Assembly: GCF_042697365.1 (NCBI RefSeq)
Contig: NZ_CP137604.1
Strand: one strand, 5' to 3'
DNA length: 64,000 bases
Origin: Brucella pseudintermedia
Lineage (GTDB): Bacteria > Pseudomonadota > Alphaproteobacteria > Rhizobiales > Rhizobiaceae
In this document: positions 32,669 to 42,002 of the stretch, in pieces
How positions within the stretch are numbered: the first letter of the stretch is position 1
How the letters are laid out: each line of letters begins with the position of its first letter
The notes under the pieces: model-generated
Database searches by the model: none
The model's input: only the letters and a program-made list of their open reading frames with translations
What the model was told of the DNA's origin: nothing
Program-made: the position numbers and the translations under genes

Positions 32669-33547
32669 TCAAAATTGCGTAATCGATCCGAGCGCGAAAA
32701 GCATGGCCCTTCTATGGCCACCGAGATCACTTGCATGTCCTGCGAGTGAAAAACCTGCGCTTTCGAACAGCGCTTCAACATCCTGGAATTGTCCGGCGCC
32801 GATCTCTACGGCAACCATTCCATCCCTATATAGGTGATCTGCCGCCTTCTGTGCAAGGGCCCGGTAGAAATTCAGCCCATCGGCGCCGCCATCGAGCGCT
32901 GCAAGCGGATCATGTTCACGCACTTCACGCGACAGTCCCGCGATGTCGTCATGCGGAATATAGGGCGGATTTGAGACGATGAGATGAAATCGGCCGCTTA
33001 CATTCTGGAACCAGTCGCTTTTAAGCGCTGCGAAGCAGTCGCCCACCCCATTGGCAATAGCATTGATTCGCGCCATCGCCAGCGCGCCTTCCGCCATATC
33101 GAGACCGATGCCACGCGCACACTCGAAGCGGTGCAGAAGCGAGACGATGATCGCGCCCGTTCCGGTTCCCATGTCGAGGAGCTCAAGCGTACCCTCCTGC
33201 TCCGCAAGCACTTCCAGAGCCGGAATGACCAGTTCCACCAGCGCTTCCGTATCGGGACGCGGTTCCAGCGTTTCAGGCGAAAGCCGAAAAGGCAGCCCGA
33301 AAAATTCGCGCACGCCCATGATCCGATGAACCGGCTCGCCCTTTGCGCGCCGATCCAGCGCATCGGAAAGCGTCGCAATGGCGGCGGCATCCACCAGTTG
33401 CTCAGGCGCGGATATCAGATCGAGCCGCGTCTTGCCTGTCGCCCATTCGACCAGAAGCCGCGCGTCGATGTCCGGTGTGTCAAGGTCCGCCGCACGAAGC
33501 CTTGTCCGGGCATCGGCCATCAGGCTGTCGAGGCGCATCTCGCTCAC
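32669..33547 (-). CDS. prmC: Release-factor glutamine N5-methyltransferase PrmC
   Basis: Methylates the Gln of the GGQ motif in release factors 1 and 2. The protein has 292 residues: N-terminal helical domain (about 1-85), EFFGLPFRLSPETLEPRPDTEALVE, AdoMet motif LLDMGTGTGAIIVSLL (about 122-138) and the substrate-binding NPPY near 191. It starts 2 nt after the prfA stop; enzyme and substrate are encoded together. Confidence 0.97.
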   Translation of the reverse strand: MSEMRLDSLMADARTRLRAADLDTPDIDARLLVEWATGKTRLDLISAPEQLVDAAAIATLSDALDRRAKGEPVHRIMGVREFFGLPFRLSPETLEPRPDTEALVELVIPALEVLAEQEGTLELLDMGTGTGAIIVSLLHRFECARGIGLDMAEGALAMARINAIANGVGDCFAALKSDWFQNVSGRFHLIVSNPPYIPHDDIAGLSREVREHDPLAALDGGADGLNFYRALAQKAADHLYRDGMVAVEIGAGQFQDVEALFESAGFSLAGHASDLGGHRRAMLFALGSITQF

Positions 33548-33548
33548 C

Positions 33549-34622
33549 TTACTGGCCCAGTTCGGTAAGAAGTGCAGTCTGGTGATCGGAGATCAGCGCA
33601 TCGACCAGTTCATCCAGATCGCCTTCCATGACCCTGTCGAGCTTGTAGAGCGTCAGGTTGATACGGTGATCGGTAACGCGACCCTGCGGGAAATTATAGG
33701 TGCGGATACGCTCGGAACGATCGCCCGAACCAACCTGGCTGCGCCGCGATTCCGACCGTTCGGTTTCGGCCTTCTGACGCTCCATGTCATAAAGGCGCGC
33801 GCGCAGGATCTGCATGGCGCGGGCGCGGTTCTGATGCTGCGATTTTTCAGCCTGCACCACCATGATGCCGGTCGGAATATGCGTAATGCGCACGGCCGAG
33901 TCGGTCGTGTTGACGTGCTGGCCGCCCGCACCTGATGCACGCATCGTATCGATACGGATATCCTCATTGCGGATTTCGATATCGATGTCTTCTGCTTCCG
34001 GCAAAACCGCGACCGTCGCGGCAGAGGTATGGATGCGCTCGCCAGCTTCCGTTTCGGGCACGCGCTGCACGCGGTGCACGCCTGATTCGAACTTGAGCTT
34101 GGAGAACACGCCCTTGCCCGAAACGGTAGCAATGATTTCCTTGTAGCCCCCGGCATCGCCTTCGCTGGCCGAGACCAATTCAACCCGCCAGCCCTTTTCG
34201 GCGGCATAGCGCTCGTACATGCGGAACAGGTCACCAGCAAAGAGCGCGGCTTCCAGACCGCCGGTGCCGGCGCGAATTTCGAGGATCGCATTCTTCTCGT
34301 CGGCAGCATCCTTGGGCAGAAGCAGTATCTGGACTTCCTGCTCCAATGTCTCAATGCGCTTTTCGACTTCCGGCAGCTCTTCCAGCGCCAGCGCGCGCAT
34401 CTCTGCATCCGTGGCCGCATCGTCACGCATCGCCGCCAGATCAACTGCTTCCCTGCGGACGTCGGTCAGCTCGCGAATCTTGCCGACCACCTCCTGCAAT
34501 TCGGAATATTCCGATGCAAGCTTCACATAGGTTTCCGAATCCGGATTGTTGGCCATCTGGCTTTCGATCATGGAGAACCGCTTCAAGAGCTGGTCCATCC
34601 GGTCCTGCGGCAATGCGATCAT
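33549..34622 (-). CDS. prfA: Peptide chain release factor 1
   Basis: Reads UAA and UAG. The protein has 357 residues: an N-terminal helical domain, the codon-recognition PxT motif in HRVQRVPETEAGERIHTS (near residue 188), and the catalytic SGAGGQHVNTTDSAVRITH near 230. The C-terminal DHRINLTLYKLDRVMEGDLDELV is normal. It forms a unit with prmC, and ptsP and lysC lie upstream on the same strand. Confidence 0.98.
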   Translation of the reverse strand: MIALPQDRMDQLLKRFSMIESQMANNPDSETYVKLASEYSELQEVVGKIRELTDVRREAVDLAAMRDDAATDAEMRALALEELPEVEKRIETLEQEVQILLLPKDAADEKNAILEIRAGTGGLEAALFAGDLFRMYERYAAEKGWRVELVSASEGDAGGYKEIIATVSGKGVFSKLKFESGVHRVQRVPETEAGERIHTSAATVAVLPEAEDIDIEIRNEDIRIDTMRASGAGGQHVNTTDSAVRITHIPTGIMVVQAEKSQHQNRARAMQILRARLYDMERQKAETERSESRRSQVGSGDRSERIRTYNFPQGRVTDHRINLTLYKLDRVMEGDLDELVDALISDHQTALLTELGQ

Positions 34623-34718
34623 GTTATGTCCTAAAAATTGTCAGCAGCCTGCGAGAATGCAGAACGAAACGCCGTGCTATCCTGCACCGCGACCGTTTGG
34701 TCAGGTCAATCTGCTTCG

Positions 34719-36989
34719 CTATAACGGAATATCGTTGTCTTCGGCAAATCTCATCAGCAGTTCGCGGAGCGAATGCGCGCTGTTGGGCTTGTCCAGCTCT
34801 TCCTTCAGCAAGGCGGTGAGCTTGTCCGCATCCAGCGCGCCAAGCATGGCCTTGACCGGACCGATCGCCGCTGCCGACATAGAAATCGACCGGAAGCCGA
34901 TACCGACCAGCGCCATGGCGGGAAGCGGCCTGCTGGCCATTTCACCGCACAGGGTCACCGGCTTGCCATGGCGATTGCCGGTCTCGACGATGTGGCGCAG
35001 CGCGCGCAGGAATGCGGGCGAAAGCTGGTCAAAGCGACCTGACATCAGCGAATTGCCGCGATCCGTCGCCATCAGGAACTGGAACAGATCGTTCGAGCCG
35101 ACGGAAATGAAATCGACAAGCGACATCAGTTCCTCAAGCTGCCAGAGCAGCGACGGCACCTCGACCATCGCCCCGAGCTTCAGGCACATCGGCAACTGAT
35201 GAGCAAAACGCGACAGGTGACGGACCTCCCGGTCGATGATCTCGCGCGCGGCCTTCACCTCGCTCACTTCCGTGATCATCGGCAGCAGAATTTTCAGCTC
35301 GCGCCCGCCCGCCGCCTTCAAAAGCGCCCTAATCTGGGTGCGCAGCAGGCCCGGACGATCAAGCGTCAGGCGAATGGCGCGCCAGCCAAGCGCCGGATTT
35401 TCTTCCTGCACGGTCGAACTGAAATAGGGAAGAACCTTGTCTCCGCCGATATCCAGCGTCCGGAAAGTCACCGGCTTGTCGCCTGCCGCCTCGATGACCG
35501 AGCGATAGAGGCGTTCCTGCTGCTCGGCGCGCGGGAAAGTGGAAGCCACCATGAACTGAAGCTCGGTGCGAAACAGGCCGATACCCGCCGCACCCGATGC
35601 CGACAGCTGCGGCAGATCGACGAGAAGCCCTGCATTCATCAGGAGCGAGATGTCGACGCCGTCCTTCGTGACGGAGGGCTTGTCCCGCAATTCGCGATAA
35701 TGGGCCTGACGCCGTGCCCGGAAGCGAACCTTTTCGGCATAAGCCGTTTCCAGATCGGCTTGCGGGCGCAGATGCATGATGCCTTCATCGCCGTCGACAA
35801 TGGCCGCATCGTTGTTTTCAGCCATGGACACAACGCCCTTGGCCTGACCGACGACGGGGATGCCCATGGCGCGGGCAACGATCACCACATGGCTCGTGGC
35901 CGCGCCATCTTCAAGAACAACACCGCGCAAGCGCTCGCGCGGATAGTCCAGAAGTTCGGCGGCTCCCATGGACCGGGCGACGATGATCGCGTCCTTGACC
36001 AGTGATTCGGCGATGGTCTTGATGTCATGGCCCATAAGCTGGCGCAGCAGACGGTTCGCAAGATCGTCGAAATCCGACAGGCGCTCGCGCATATAGGGAT
36101 CGGTCAGGTGCACCATGCGCGCGCGCGTGTCGCTCTGTACCTTTTCGACCGCCGCCTCGGCGGTCAGGCCGTTATGGATGGCTTCTTCCAGCCGCCGCAC
36201 CCAGCCGCGGTCATGGGCAAACATGCGATAGGCTTCCAGCACTTCGCGATGCTCGCCTTCCACCGCCACGTCGCGGCGCGAGAGCATGTCATCGATGGAT
36301 ATGCGCAACGAGCCGAGCGCTTCGTCCAGCCGGTTCAGTTCCGCCTGGCTGTCCTCGTTGAAAAGATTGGTGACGACGATGCGCGGCTCATGCAACACCA
36401 CATGGCCAAGGCCGATGCCGTCGTTGAAAGCATGTCCTGTCACGCTCATCGGGCGACCGAGATCGAGCTCTATGCCCGGGCGAGCCAGACGCAGACCGTC
36501 GCCGGTCGCGATGATTTCGGCAAGGACCATGGCGGTGGTTTCAAGTGCTTCAACCTCGTCTTCCCGATACGCCCGCTTGGTCTTGTTCTGGACGACAAGA
36601 ACGCCCAAAGTGCGGCCAGCGCGAAGGACGGGGACGCCAAGGAAGGAATTATAGGCCTCTTCACCTGTTTCCGGCAGATAGGCGAAGGCCGGATGGCTTT
36701 GCGCATCGGTCAGGTTGAGCGGACGGGCGCTTGCGGCAATCGTGCCGACGAGACCCTGGCCGAGACGAAGTTGGGCGAGGTGAACAGCCTGCGGATTGAG
36801 ACCCTCGGTAGCATAGAGTTCGAGAACGCCATCGGCGCGCAATATATAGAAGGAGCAGACTTCCGCGACCATGTTCTGCGCGATTTCACGGACGATCCGG
36901 TCGAGGCGCGCCTGCGGTTCCAGCGGCTCCGCCATCAATTCGCGCAGCCGCTTGAGCAGTACGCGGGGACCGGTTGTCAGCTCACGCAT
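34719..36989 (-). CDS. ptsP: Phosphoenolpyruvate-protein phosphotransferase of the nitrogen PTS (EI-Ntr)
   Basis: Transfers phosphate from PEP to NPr (PtsO) in the regulatory nitrogen PTS. The 756 residues comprise an N-terminal GAF domain (about 18-150) that in relatives senses glutamine, the swivelling phospho-His domain (DGAATSHVVIVARAMGIPVVG, His near 366) and the PEP-binding TIM barrel (GIGLFRTELQFM, ILLPMITEV, SVGSNDLFQFLMATDR, CGEMASRP with the acid Cys near 678). The start at 36989 opens MRELTTGPRVLLKRLRELM. The order lysC-ptsP-prfA-prmC is conserved in Rhizobiales. Confidence 0.97.
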   Translation of the reverse strand: MRELTTGPRVLLKRLRELMAEPLEPQARLDRIVREIAQNMVAEVCSFYILRADGVLELYATEGLNPQAVHLAQLRLGQGLVGTIAASARPLNLTDAQSHPAFAYLPETGEEAYNSFLGVPVLRAGRTLGVLVVQNKTKRAYREDEVEALETTAMVLAEIIATGDGLRLARPGIELDLGRPMSVTGHAFNDGIGLGHVVLHEPRIVVTNLFNEDSQAELNRLDEALGSLRISIDDMLSRRDVAVEGEHREVLEAYRMFAHDRGWVRRLEEAIHNGLTAEAAVEKVQSDTRARMVHLTDPYMRERLSDFDDLANRLLRQLMGHDIKTIAESLVKDAIIVARSMGAAELLDYPRERLRGVVLEDGAATSHVVIVARAMGIPVVGQAKGVVSMAENNDAAIVDGDEGIMHLRPQADLETAYAEKVRFRARRQAHYRELRDKPSVTKDGVDISLLMNAGLLVDLPQLSASGAAGIGLFRTELQFMVASTFPRAEQQERLYRSVIEAAGDKPVTFRTLDIGGDKVLPYFSSTVQEENPALGWRAIRLTLDRPGLLRTQIRALLKAAGGRELKILLPMITEVSEVKAAREIIDREVRHLSRFAHQLPMCLKLGAMVEVPSLLWQLEELMSLVDFISVGSNDLFQFLMATDRGNSLMSGRFDQLSPAFLRALRHIVETGNRHGKPVTLCGEMASRPLPAMALVGIGFRSISMSAAAIGPVKAMLGALDADKLTALLKEELDKPNSAHSLRELLMRFAEDNDIPL

Positions 36990-37132
36990 GATCGTCGGGG
37001 GCTCCTTTCAGCTTGCTGGCACGCCTTCGCCAGCCGATTCCCAATACCTGCCCGCGATGCGTTACGCCAATCCCTTTGTGAGCATTTTTGACACCCGCGT
37101 CCAGAACAAATAGTCGCGCATGGCAAAATGTT

Positions 37133-37168
37133 GCAATGCCGCGCACCCTTTCGGCTGCGCGGCATTGC
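37133..37168 (-). terminator. Hairpin after lysC
   Basis: A perfect 13-bp inverted repeat GCAATGCCGCGCA (37133-37145) / TGCGCGGCATTGC (37156-37168) lies between lysC and ptsP. On the minus strand it is followed by AACATTTTGCC, so termination is probably partial. Confidence 0.6.
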
Positions 37169-37194
37169 TCAAAAGCGGATGCTAATCCTGTTGA

Positions 37195-38466
37195 TTATTT
37201 GTCGAGACCGTAGACCGCGTGCAGTGTGCGAACGGCGAGTTCCGCATATGGACCGTCGATCAGGATCGAAATCTTGATTTCAGACGTCGTGATGGCGCGA
37301 ATATTGATGCCTTTTTCGGCAAGCGCCTTGAAGGCGGTCGCAGCAACGCCGGCATGGCTGCGCATACCGATGCCGATGACGGAAATCTTGGCGAGGCCGG
37401 TTTCCGACTGGATATTGTCAAAGCCGATCTCGCCCTTGACCTTGTCCAGCACCTTCAGCGCCTTGTCGATGTCGCCGGTCGGAATGGTGAAGGTCATGTC
37501 GGTCTTGGAGCCGTCTTCCGACACGTTCTGCACGATCATGTCGACATTGATGTGCTCTTCGGCGAGCGGTCCGAAAATTGCCGCCGATACGCCCGGCCGG
37601 TCGGCCACGCGCCGCAGCGAAATCTGAGCTTCATCCTTCGCAAAGGCGATACCTGTGACGACCTGCTGTTCCACGATTTCATCCTCGTCGCAAATAAGGG
37701 TTCCGGGCGGGTTGATCGGATCACCCATGCCCGGCGCATCTGGGTCCGTAAAGCTCGAGCGCACGAAAGTGCGTACTTTGTGCACCATGGCGAGTTCGAC
37801 CGAACGCACCTGCAAGACCTTGGCGCCGAGCGACGCCATTTCCAGCATTTCCTCGAAGGAAATCTTCGAAAGACGCTTCGCCTTCGGCTCCAGGCGCGGA
37901 TCGGTGGTGTAGACGCCATCCACATCCGTATAGATATCGCAGCGATCAGCCTTCACACCGGCCGCAATGGCGACGGCAGACGTATCCGAACCGCCGCGTC
38001 CAAGCGTTGCCACGCGATTGTCCGGGCCGAGCCCCTGGAAACCGGCGACAACTGCAACCTGTCCCATTTCCATGCGGCGGATGATTTCCGTACCGTCGAT
38101 TTCCTGAATACGGGCGGCGCCGTGGGCGTTGTCGGTCTTGATCGGAATCTGCCAGCCCTGCCACGAACGCGCATCGACGCCGATGGACTGAAGCGCAATC
38201 GCCAGAAGACCGCTCGTCACCTGCTCACCGGAAGCGACGATGGTGTCGTATTCGCGGGCATCATAAAAGGGAGAGCTTGCGCCGCAGACTTTCGGCATGT
38301 TCTGCACCCAGCCGACCAGCTCGTTGGTCTTGCCGGACATGGCCGAAACGACGACGGCAACCTGGTTGCCCGCCTCGACCTCGCGTTTGACGTGGCGCGC
38401 CACATTATAGATGCGTTCCAGATCGGCCACCGAGGTGCCGCCGAATTTCATCACGATGCGCGCCAT
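37195..38466 (-). CDS. lysC: Aspartate kinase LysC
   Basis: First step of the aspartate pathway to lysine, methionine and threonine. The 423-residue protein has the kinase domain (MARIVMKFGGTSVADLERI, VATLGRGGSDTSAVAIAAG, CDIYTDVDGVYTTDPR) and two ACT domains (about 270-423; FGPLAEEHINVDMIVQN, FKALAEKGINIRAITTSEIK). This is the single-chain, alpha-type aspartokinase. It is divergent from ubiG across 217 bp. Confidence 0.98.
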   Translation of the reverse strand: MARIVMKFGGTSVADLERIYNVARHVKREVEAGNQVAVVVSAMSGKTNELVGWVQNMPKVCGASSPFYDAREYDTIVASGEQVTSGLLAIALQSIGVDARSWQGWQIPIKTDNAHGAARIQEIDGTEIIRRMEMGQVAVVAGFQGLGPDNRVATLGRGGSDTSAVAIAAGVKADRCDIYTDVDGVYTTDPRLEPKAKRLSKISFEEMLEMASLGAKVLQVRSVELAMVHKVRTFVRSSFTDPDAPGMGDPINPPGTLICDEDEIVEQQVVTGIAFAKDEAQISLRRVADRPGVSAAIFGPLAEEHINVDMIVQNVSEDGSKTDMTFTIPTGDIDKALKVLDKVKGEIGFDNIQSETGLAKISVIGIGMRSHAGVAATAFKALAEKGINIRAITTSEIKISILIDGPYAELAVRTLHAVYGLDK

Positions 38467-38683
38467 TTAAGGTTACGTCCCGCTGTTTAGAAAAATTACA
38501 CTCTTGCCTGCCCAAACCTTATATTGTTGCGACAGGCAAACCCGGGGTCACATAGCTAAAATACGGTAGTTCCGCAAGGCCGCGATTCGCATCGGAGCTT
38601 TCGAGAGTGAATTTGATTTGTTCCCCGACTTTGGAGTACTACCTTGAAAGCAGAACTGCACGCTTCCGCCGCTGGAGAATGAA

Positions 38684-39430
38684 ATGACCGAGACAGCCCG
38701 CACCACCATCGACGCTTCGGAAATCGAGCATTTTTCGCGCATCGCTGCGGAGTGGTGGAACCCGCAGGGCAAGTTTCGCCCCTTGCACAAGTTCAACCCG
38801 ACGCGGCTTGCCTATATCAAGGAAAAGATCTGCGCCAAGTTCAATCGCGATCCCAATGCGCCGCGCCCCTTTAAAGGCCTGCGCCTGCTCGATATTGGGT
38901 GCGGCGGCGGGCTTCTCTGCGAACCGATGGCGCGTCTTGGCGCAACCGTGATCGGAGCGGATGCCTCCACCACGAACATTGAGGTGGCGAAAATCCACGC
39001 GGCACAAAGCGGCGTCGAGGTGGACTACCGCGCAACGACAGCGGAAGCGCTGGCCGAAGCCGGTGAAAAATTCGATGTGGTGCTGAACATGGAAGTGGTC
39101 GAGCATGTTTCCGATGTCGACCTGTTCATGTCGGCAACGAGCGAAATGGTGAAGCCCGGCGGACTGATGTTCGTCGCCACCATCAACCGCACGCTGAAAG
39201 CCTATGGCCTCGCCATCATCGGCGCGGAATATGTCCTGCGCTGGCTGCCGCGCGGCACGCACCAATATGAGAAACTGGTGCGCCCGGAAGAGCTGGAAGC
39301 TGCCCTTGCGAAAGGCGGCCTGCGGCTCATCGACAAGCTTGGCGTGACCTATAATCCGCTGGCCGACAGCTGGAACCGCTCCCGCGATACCGATGTGAAC
39401 TATATGGTTCTGGCCGAACGGCCCGTTTGA
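38684..39430 (+). CDS. ubiG: Ubiquinone biosynthesis O-methyltransferase UbiG
   Basis: Carries out both O-methylations in ubiquinone synthesis. The 248-residue protein shows EIEHFSRIAAEWWNPQGKFRPLHKFNP, AdoMet motif LRLLDIGCGGGLLCEPMARLGATVIGADAS, and EVVEHVSDVDLFMSATSEMVKPGG, all typical of UbiG. It stands alone on the plus strand. Confidence 0.98.
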   Translation: MTETARTTIDASEIEHFSRIAAEWWNPQGKFRPLHKFNPTRLAYIKEKICAKFNRDPNAPRPFKGLRLLDIGCGGGLLCEPMARLGATVIGADASTTNIEVAKIHAAQSGVEVDYRATTAEALAEAGEKFDVVLNMEVVEHVSDVDLFMSATSEMVKPGGLMFVATINRTLKAYGLAIIGAEYVLRWLPRGTHQYEKLVRPEELEAALAKGGLRLIDKLGVTYNPLADSWNRSRDTDVNYMVLAERPV

Positions 39431-39442
39431 TCTGTCTTGCTC

Positions 39443-40324
39443 TCAGCCTCTTTGCGCGCGCGTTGTCATGGCAACGCCTGCACAGATGACCAGCGCACCG
39501 ATCCAGGTCAGCGGCGGATAGTGTTCGCCCAGGAACAGGGTTCCGGAAATCAGTCCCAATGCGGCCGCGACATAGCCGATCTGGCTGAGATAGACCGGCC
39601 CACCAACCGCCTGTAGCCGGAAGAACAGGGCGAACATGCCCGCCGATGCAATCGACTGAACAAGGGCAGCCCACGGCGCAAAAGTGAGTGTTTCGATCGG
39701 AAACTGGCCTGTGAGCAGGACTATACCGGCACAAAGCATCAGCGCAGACGCCAGATGGCTTCCGGCGGCAAGCTCGGTCGGGTCGGAATTTTTCGGCCAG
39801 TCGAGCGTGCGATAGACATTGCCAATCGCCAGAAACACCGGAATGAGCAATGCGGCGGCGATCCATAGCGGATCGGCAGGCTTTCCCACTTCACCGCGCG
39901 TCATCGCCACCATCACCGCGCCGATAAAGCCCATAGCTATACCGCCGATCCCCAGCGCATTGGGGCGCCGCAACCCGAACCCCATCGACAGGACAAGCGT
40001 GATCACCGGCGAGAGCGTATACATGATGCCGGTAAAACCTGCGCCAAGCCGCGGAATAGCGGAAAGAATGAGGAGGTTGGGCAGGGCATAGGAGATGAAG
40101 GCGGTGCAGATATAATAACGCAGCCGCCCGCCTGAAAAGCCGATCTTCTTTCGCTGCAAACGAAGAACGGCGAACAGAATAATTCCGGCACTTGCCGAGA
40201 ACAGAAAGGTCCAGATTGCGGGCGGGATACCCGCCTGCGCCGCGATCTTGCCAAGCGGCAGAATGAGACCAAGCAAAGTGCCGGTTGCGATCAGCAAAAA
40301 AGGCGCAGAATCCATCAGTTTCAT
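39443..40324 (-). CDS. EamA/DMT-family permease
   Basis: A ten-helix drug/metabolite transporter of 293 residues with two EamA repeats (about 5-135 and 150-285: FTGIMYTLSPVITLVLSMGFG, VYLSQIGYVAAALGLISGTLFLGEHYPPLTWIGALVICAGV). I chose the ATG at 40324; a longer frame exists but overlaps the DUF1178 gene and adds non-membrane sequence. It is the last gene of the comF-to-permease set on the minus strand. The substrate is unknown. Confidence 0.9.
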   Translation of the reverse strand: MKLMDSAPFLLIATGTLLGLILPLGKIAAQAGIPPAIWTFLFSASAGIILFAVLRLQRKKIGFSGGRLRYYICTAFISYALPNLLILSAIPRLGAGFTGIMYTLSPVITLVLSMGFGLRRPNALGIGGIAMGFIGAVMVAMTRGEVGKPADPLWIAAALLIPVFLAIGNVYRTLDWPKNSDPTELAAGSHLASALMLCAGIVLLTGQFPIETLTFAPWAALVQSIASAGMFALFFRLQAVGGPVYLSQIGYVAAALGLISGTLFLGEHYPPLTWIGALVICAGVAMTTRAQRG

Positions 40325-40346
40325 GCGCCTCGTCTCCGTGCGGCAA

Positions 40347-40772
40347 TCAGTTCTTGTCTTCAGGGAATACCGGCAGCGGCAGGACGTCGACACCGTCTTC
40401 AAGCAGCGAATGCACATCTTCGCGGGAGGCTTCGCCGTATATGCCACGCGTTTCGGTTTCGCCGAAATGAATCTTCCGGGCTTCCTCGGCAAATTTATCG
40501 CCGACATAGTCCGCATTCTCGCGAACCTTCCGGCTCAATTCCCGCATTTCATCCAATATCTGCTTCTGCTTGTCACCCAGCGCCATGGCAATCTTTTCCT
40601 TGCTGCGGCTTGTCGAAACAGCCGGCGCCATCAGCGATTTCTGGACAGCTTGCGAATCGCATACCGGGCAAGCGACAAGCTTCATTTTCGACTGCCGGTC
40701 GAAATCGGCATTGTCGCGAAACCAGCCCTCGAATTCATGGCCCTGATCGCAATGAAGCGAAAAGCGGATCAT
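40347..40772 (-). CDS. DUF1178 protein (zinc-ribbon-like)
   Basis: A 141-residue conserved alphaproteobacterial protein of unknown function. MIRFSLHCDQGHEFEGWFRDNADF followed by LVACPVCDSQAVQKSLMAPAV provides Cys/His and CxxC ligands for a likely small metal site. The C-terminal half (KIHFGETETRGIYGEASREDVHSLLEDGVDVLPLP) is the most conserved part of the family. It starts 4 nt after the stop of the nitrilase gene, so the two are likely coupled. Confidence 0.92.
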   Translation of the reverse strand: MIRFSLHCDQGHEFEGWFRDNADFDRQSKMKLVACPVCDSQAVQKSLMAPAVSTSRSKEKIAMALGDKQKQILDEMRELSRKVRENADYVGDKFAEEARKIHFGETETRGIYGEASREDVHSLLEDGVDVLPLPVFPEDKN

Positions 40773-40776
40773 GGAC

Positions 40777-41631
40777 TTATGCATCCTCATTCTGTTTGGC
40801 GGTTACCGTCTTCACGGTGAACTCGCGAGCATTCTTCAAATTCGGCACCTTGCCGCGCGCCGCAGCACTTTCGGCCACATCGATATCGGCAACGATCAGA
40901 GCCGGTTCGTCATGATTGGCTTCGGCCAGCACCTTGCCCCACGGCGAGACGATGATCGAATGACCATAGGTTTCGCGCCCGTCCTCATGCAGGCCGCCTT
41001 GCGCGGCCGAGATCAGGAATGCGCCATTTTCGATAGCCCGCGCACGCTGCAAAACGTGCCAGTGTGCCTCGCCGGTCTGCTTCGTAAATGCGGCTGGACC
41101 GGTGATCACATTGGCGCCGGCCAGTGCCTGCGCGCGGAACAATTGCGGAAAACGGATATCGTAACAGATCGCCATGCCCAGATTTGCAAAAGGCAATTGG
41201 GCAACAACGGTTTCCCTGCCCGGCTCATAGGTCGCCGATTCGCGCCAGCTTTCGCCATTGTCCAGATCGACATCGAACATGTGGATCTTGTCATAGGTTA
41301 CGAGCTTTTCACCTGAGGGCGTGAAAATTCCAGCGCGATTGGCGATCTTGCCATCCCCCGCGTCAATAGCCGTCGAACCGATGTGCAGGAAGATGCCGTG
41401 CTTCGCCGCCAACGCCGAAGCCGCCCTGAAAACAAGGTCGTTGGCTTCATCGCGAAGGCTCGCCTTGAAGGCAACCCGATCGCGCATCATGGCGCCGGTC
41501 ATCTCCGGCGATTGCACATAAGCCGCGCCCTTTGCCGCTGCCTCGGCGACAAATTTCTCAAGGGCCTCGACGTTGCGCACGACGTCGGTGCCCGAACGCA
41601 TCTGTATTGCGGCAGCGCGGAACGTGCTCAT
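40777..41631 (-). CDS. Nitrilase-superfamily amidase (Nit1-like)
   Basis: Carbon-nitrogen hydrolase of 284 residues with the complete triad: Glu in YVQSPEMTGAMM (about 43), Lys in VTYDKIHMFDVDL (about 113) and Cys in MAICYDIRFPQLFRAQA (about 155). The sequence fits the Nit1 branch, whose bacterial members hydrolyse deaminated glutathione (a repair reaction). Its place beside grxC supports a thiol-metabolism role, but the substrate is inferred. Confidence 0.92.
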   Translation of the reverse strand: MSTFRAAAIQMRSGTDVVRNVEALEKFVAEAAAKGAAYVQSPEMTGAMMRDRVAFKASLRDEANDLVFRAASALAAKHGIFLHIGSTAIDAGDGKIANRAGIFTPSGEKLVTYDKIHMFDVDLDNGESWRESATYEPGRETVVAQLPFANLGMAICYDIRFPQLFRAQALAGANVITGPAAFTKQTGEAHWHVLQRARAIENGAFLISAAQGGLHEDGRETYGHSIIVSPWGKVLAEANHDEPALIVADIDVAESAAARGKVPNLKNAREFTVKTVTAKQNEDA

Positions 41632-41648
41632 CGGTTTCTCCTATAACC

Positions 41649-41915
41649 TCAGTTCAGTTGACCAGTCTTGAGCAGGCCATCCAGTTTGCCCTGATCTTCC
41701 AGCGCGTAAAGATCATCGCAACCGCCAACGTGAACCGAACCGACGAAAATCTGGGGGAACGTATTGCGGCCCGAACGCTGCTGCATTTCGGCGCGCAATT
41801 CCGGTGTTGCGCCCGCATTGATTTCGTTGAATTCCACGCCCTTGCGGGCCAGCAATTCCTTGGCCCTAGTGCAATAAGGGCAACCGGGGCGCGTGTAGAT
41901 GGTAACGTCAACCAT
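41649..41915 (-). CDS. grxC: Glutaredoxin 3
   Basis: Dithiol glutaredoxin of 88 residues. VDVTIYTRPGCPYCTRAKELL has the CPYC active site, NTFPQIFVGSVHVGGCDDLYALE the cis-Pro and glutathione-binding GG. I prefer the ATG at 41915 over one four codons upstream, to match the family length. It is 18 nt upstream of the nitrilase gene. Confidence 0.97.
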   Translation of the reverse strand: MVDVTIYTRPGCPYCTRAKELLARKGVEFNEINAGATPELRAEMQQRSGRNTFPQIFVGSVHVGGCDDLYALEDQGKLDGLLKTGQLN

Positions 41916-42002
41916 GAAAAACTCCATTCTTTGTCCCCTATATAAGCAGCAAAGCTGCTATCTGGAAGTCCCGAAGCTTTTCACGAGCCTGTGTTGCGAA
42001 GC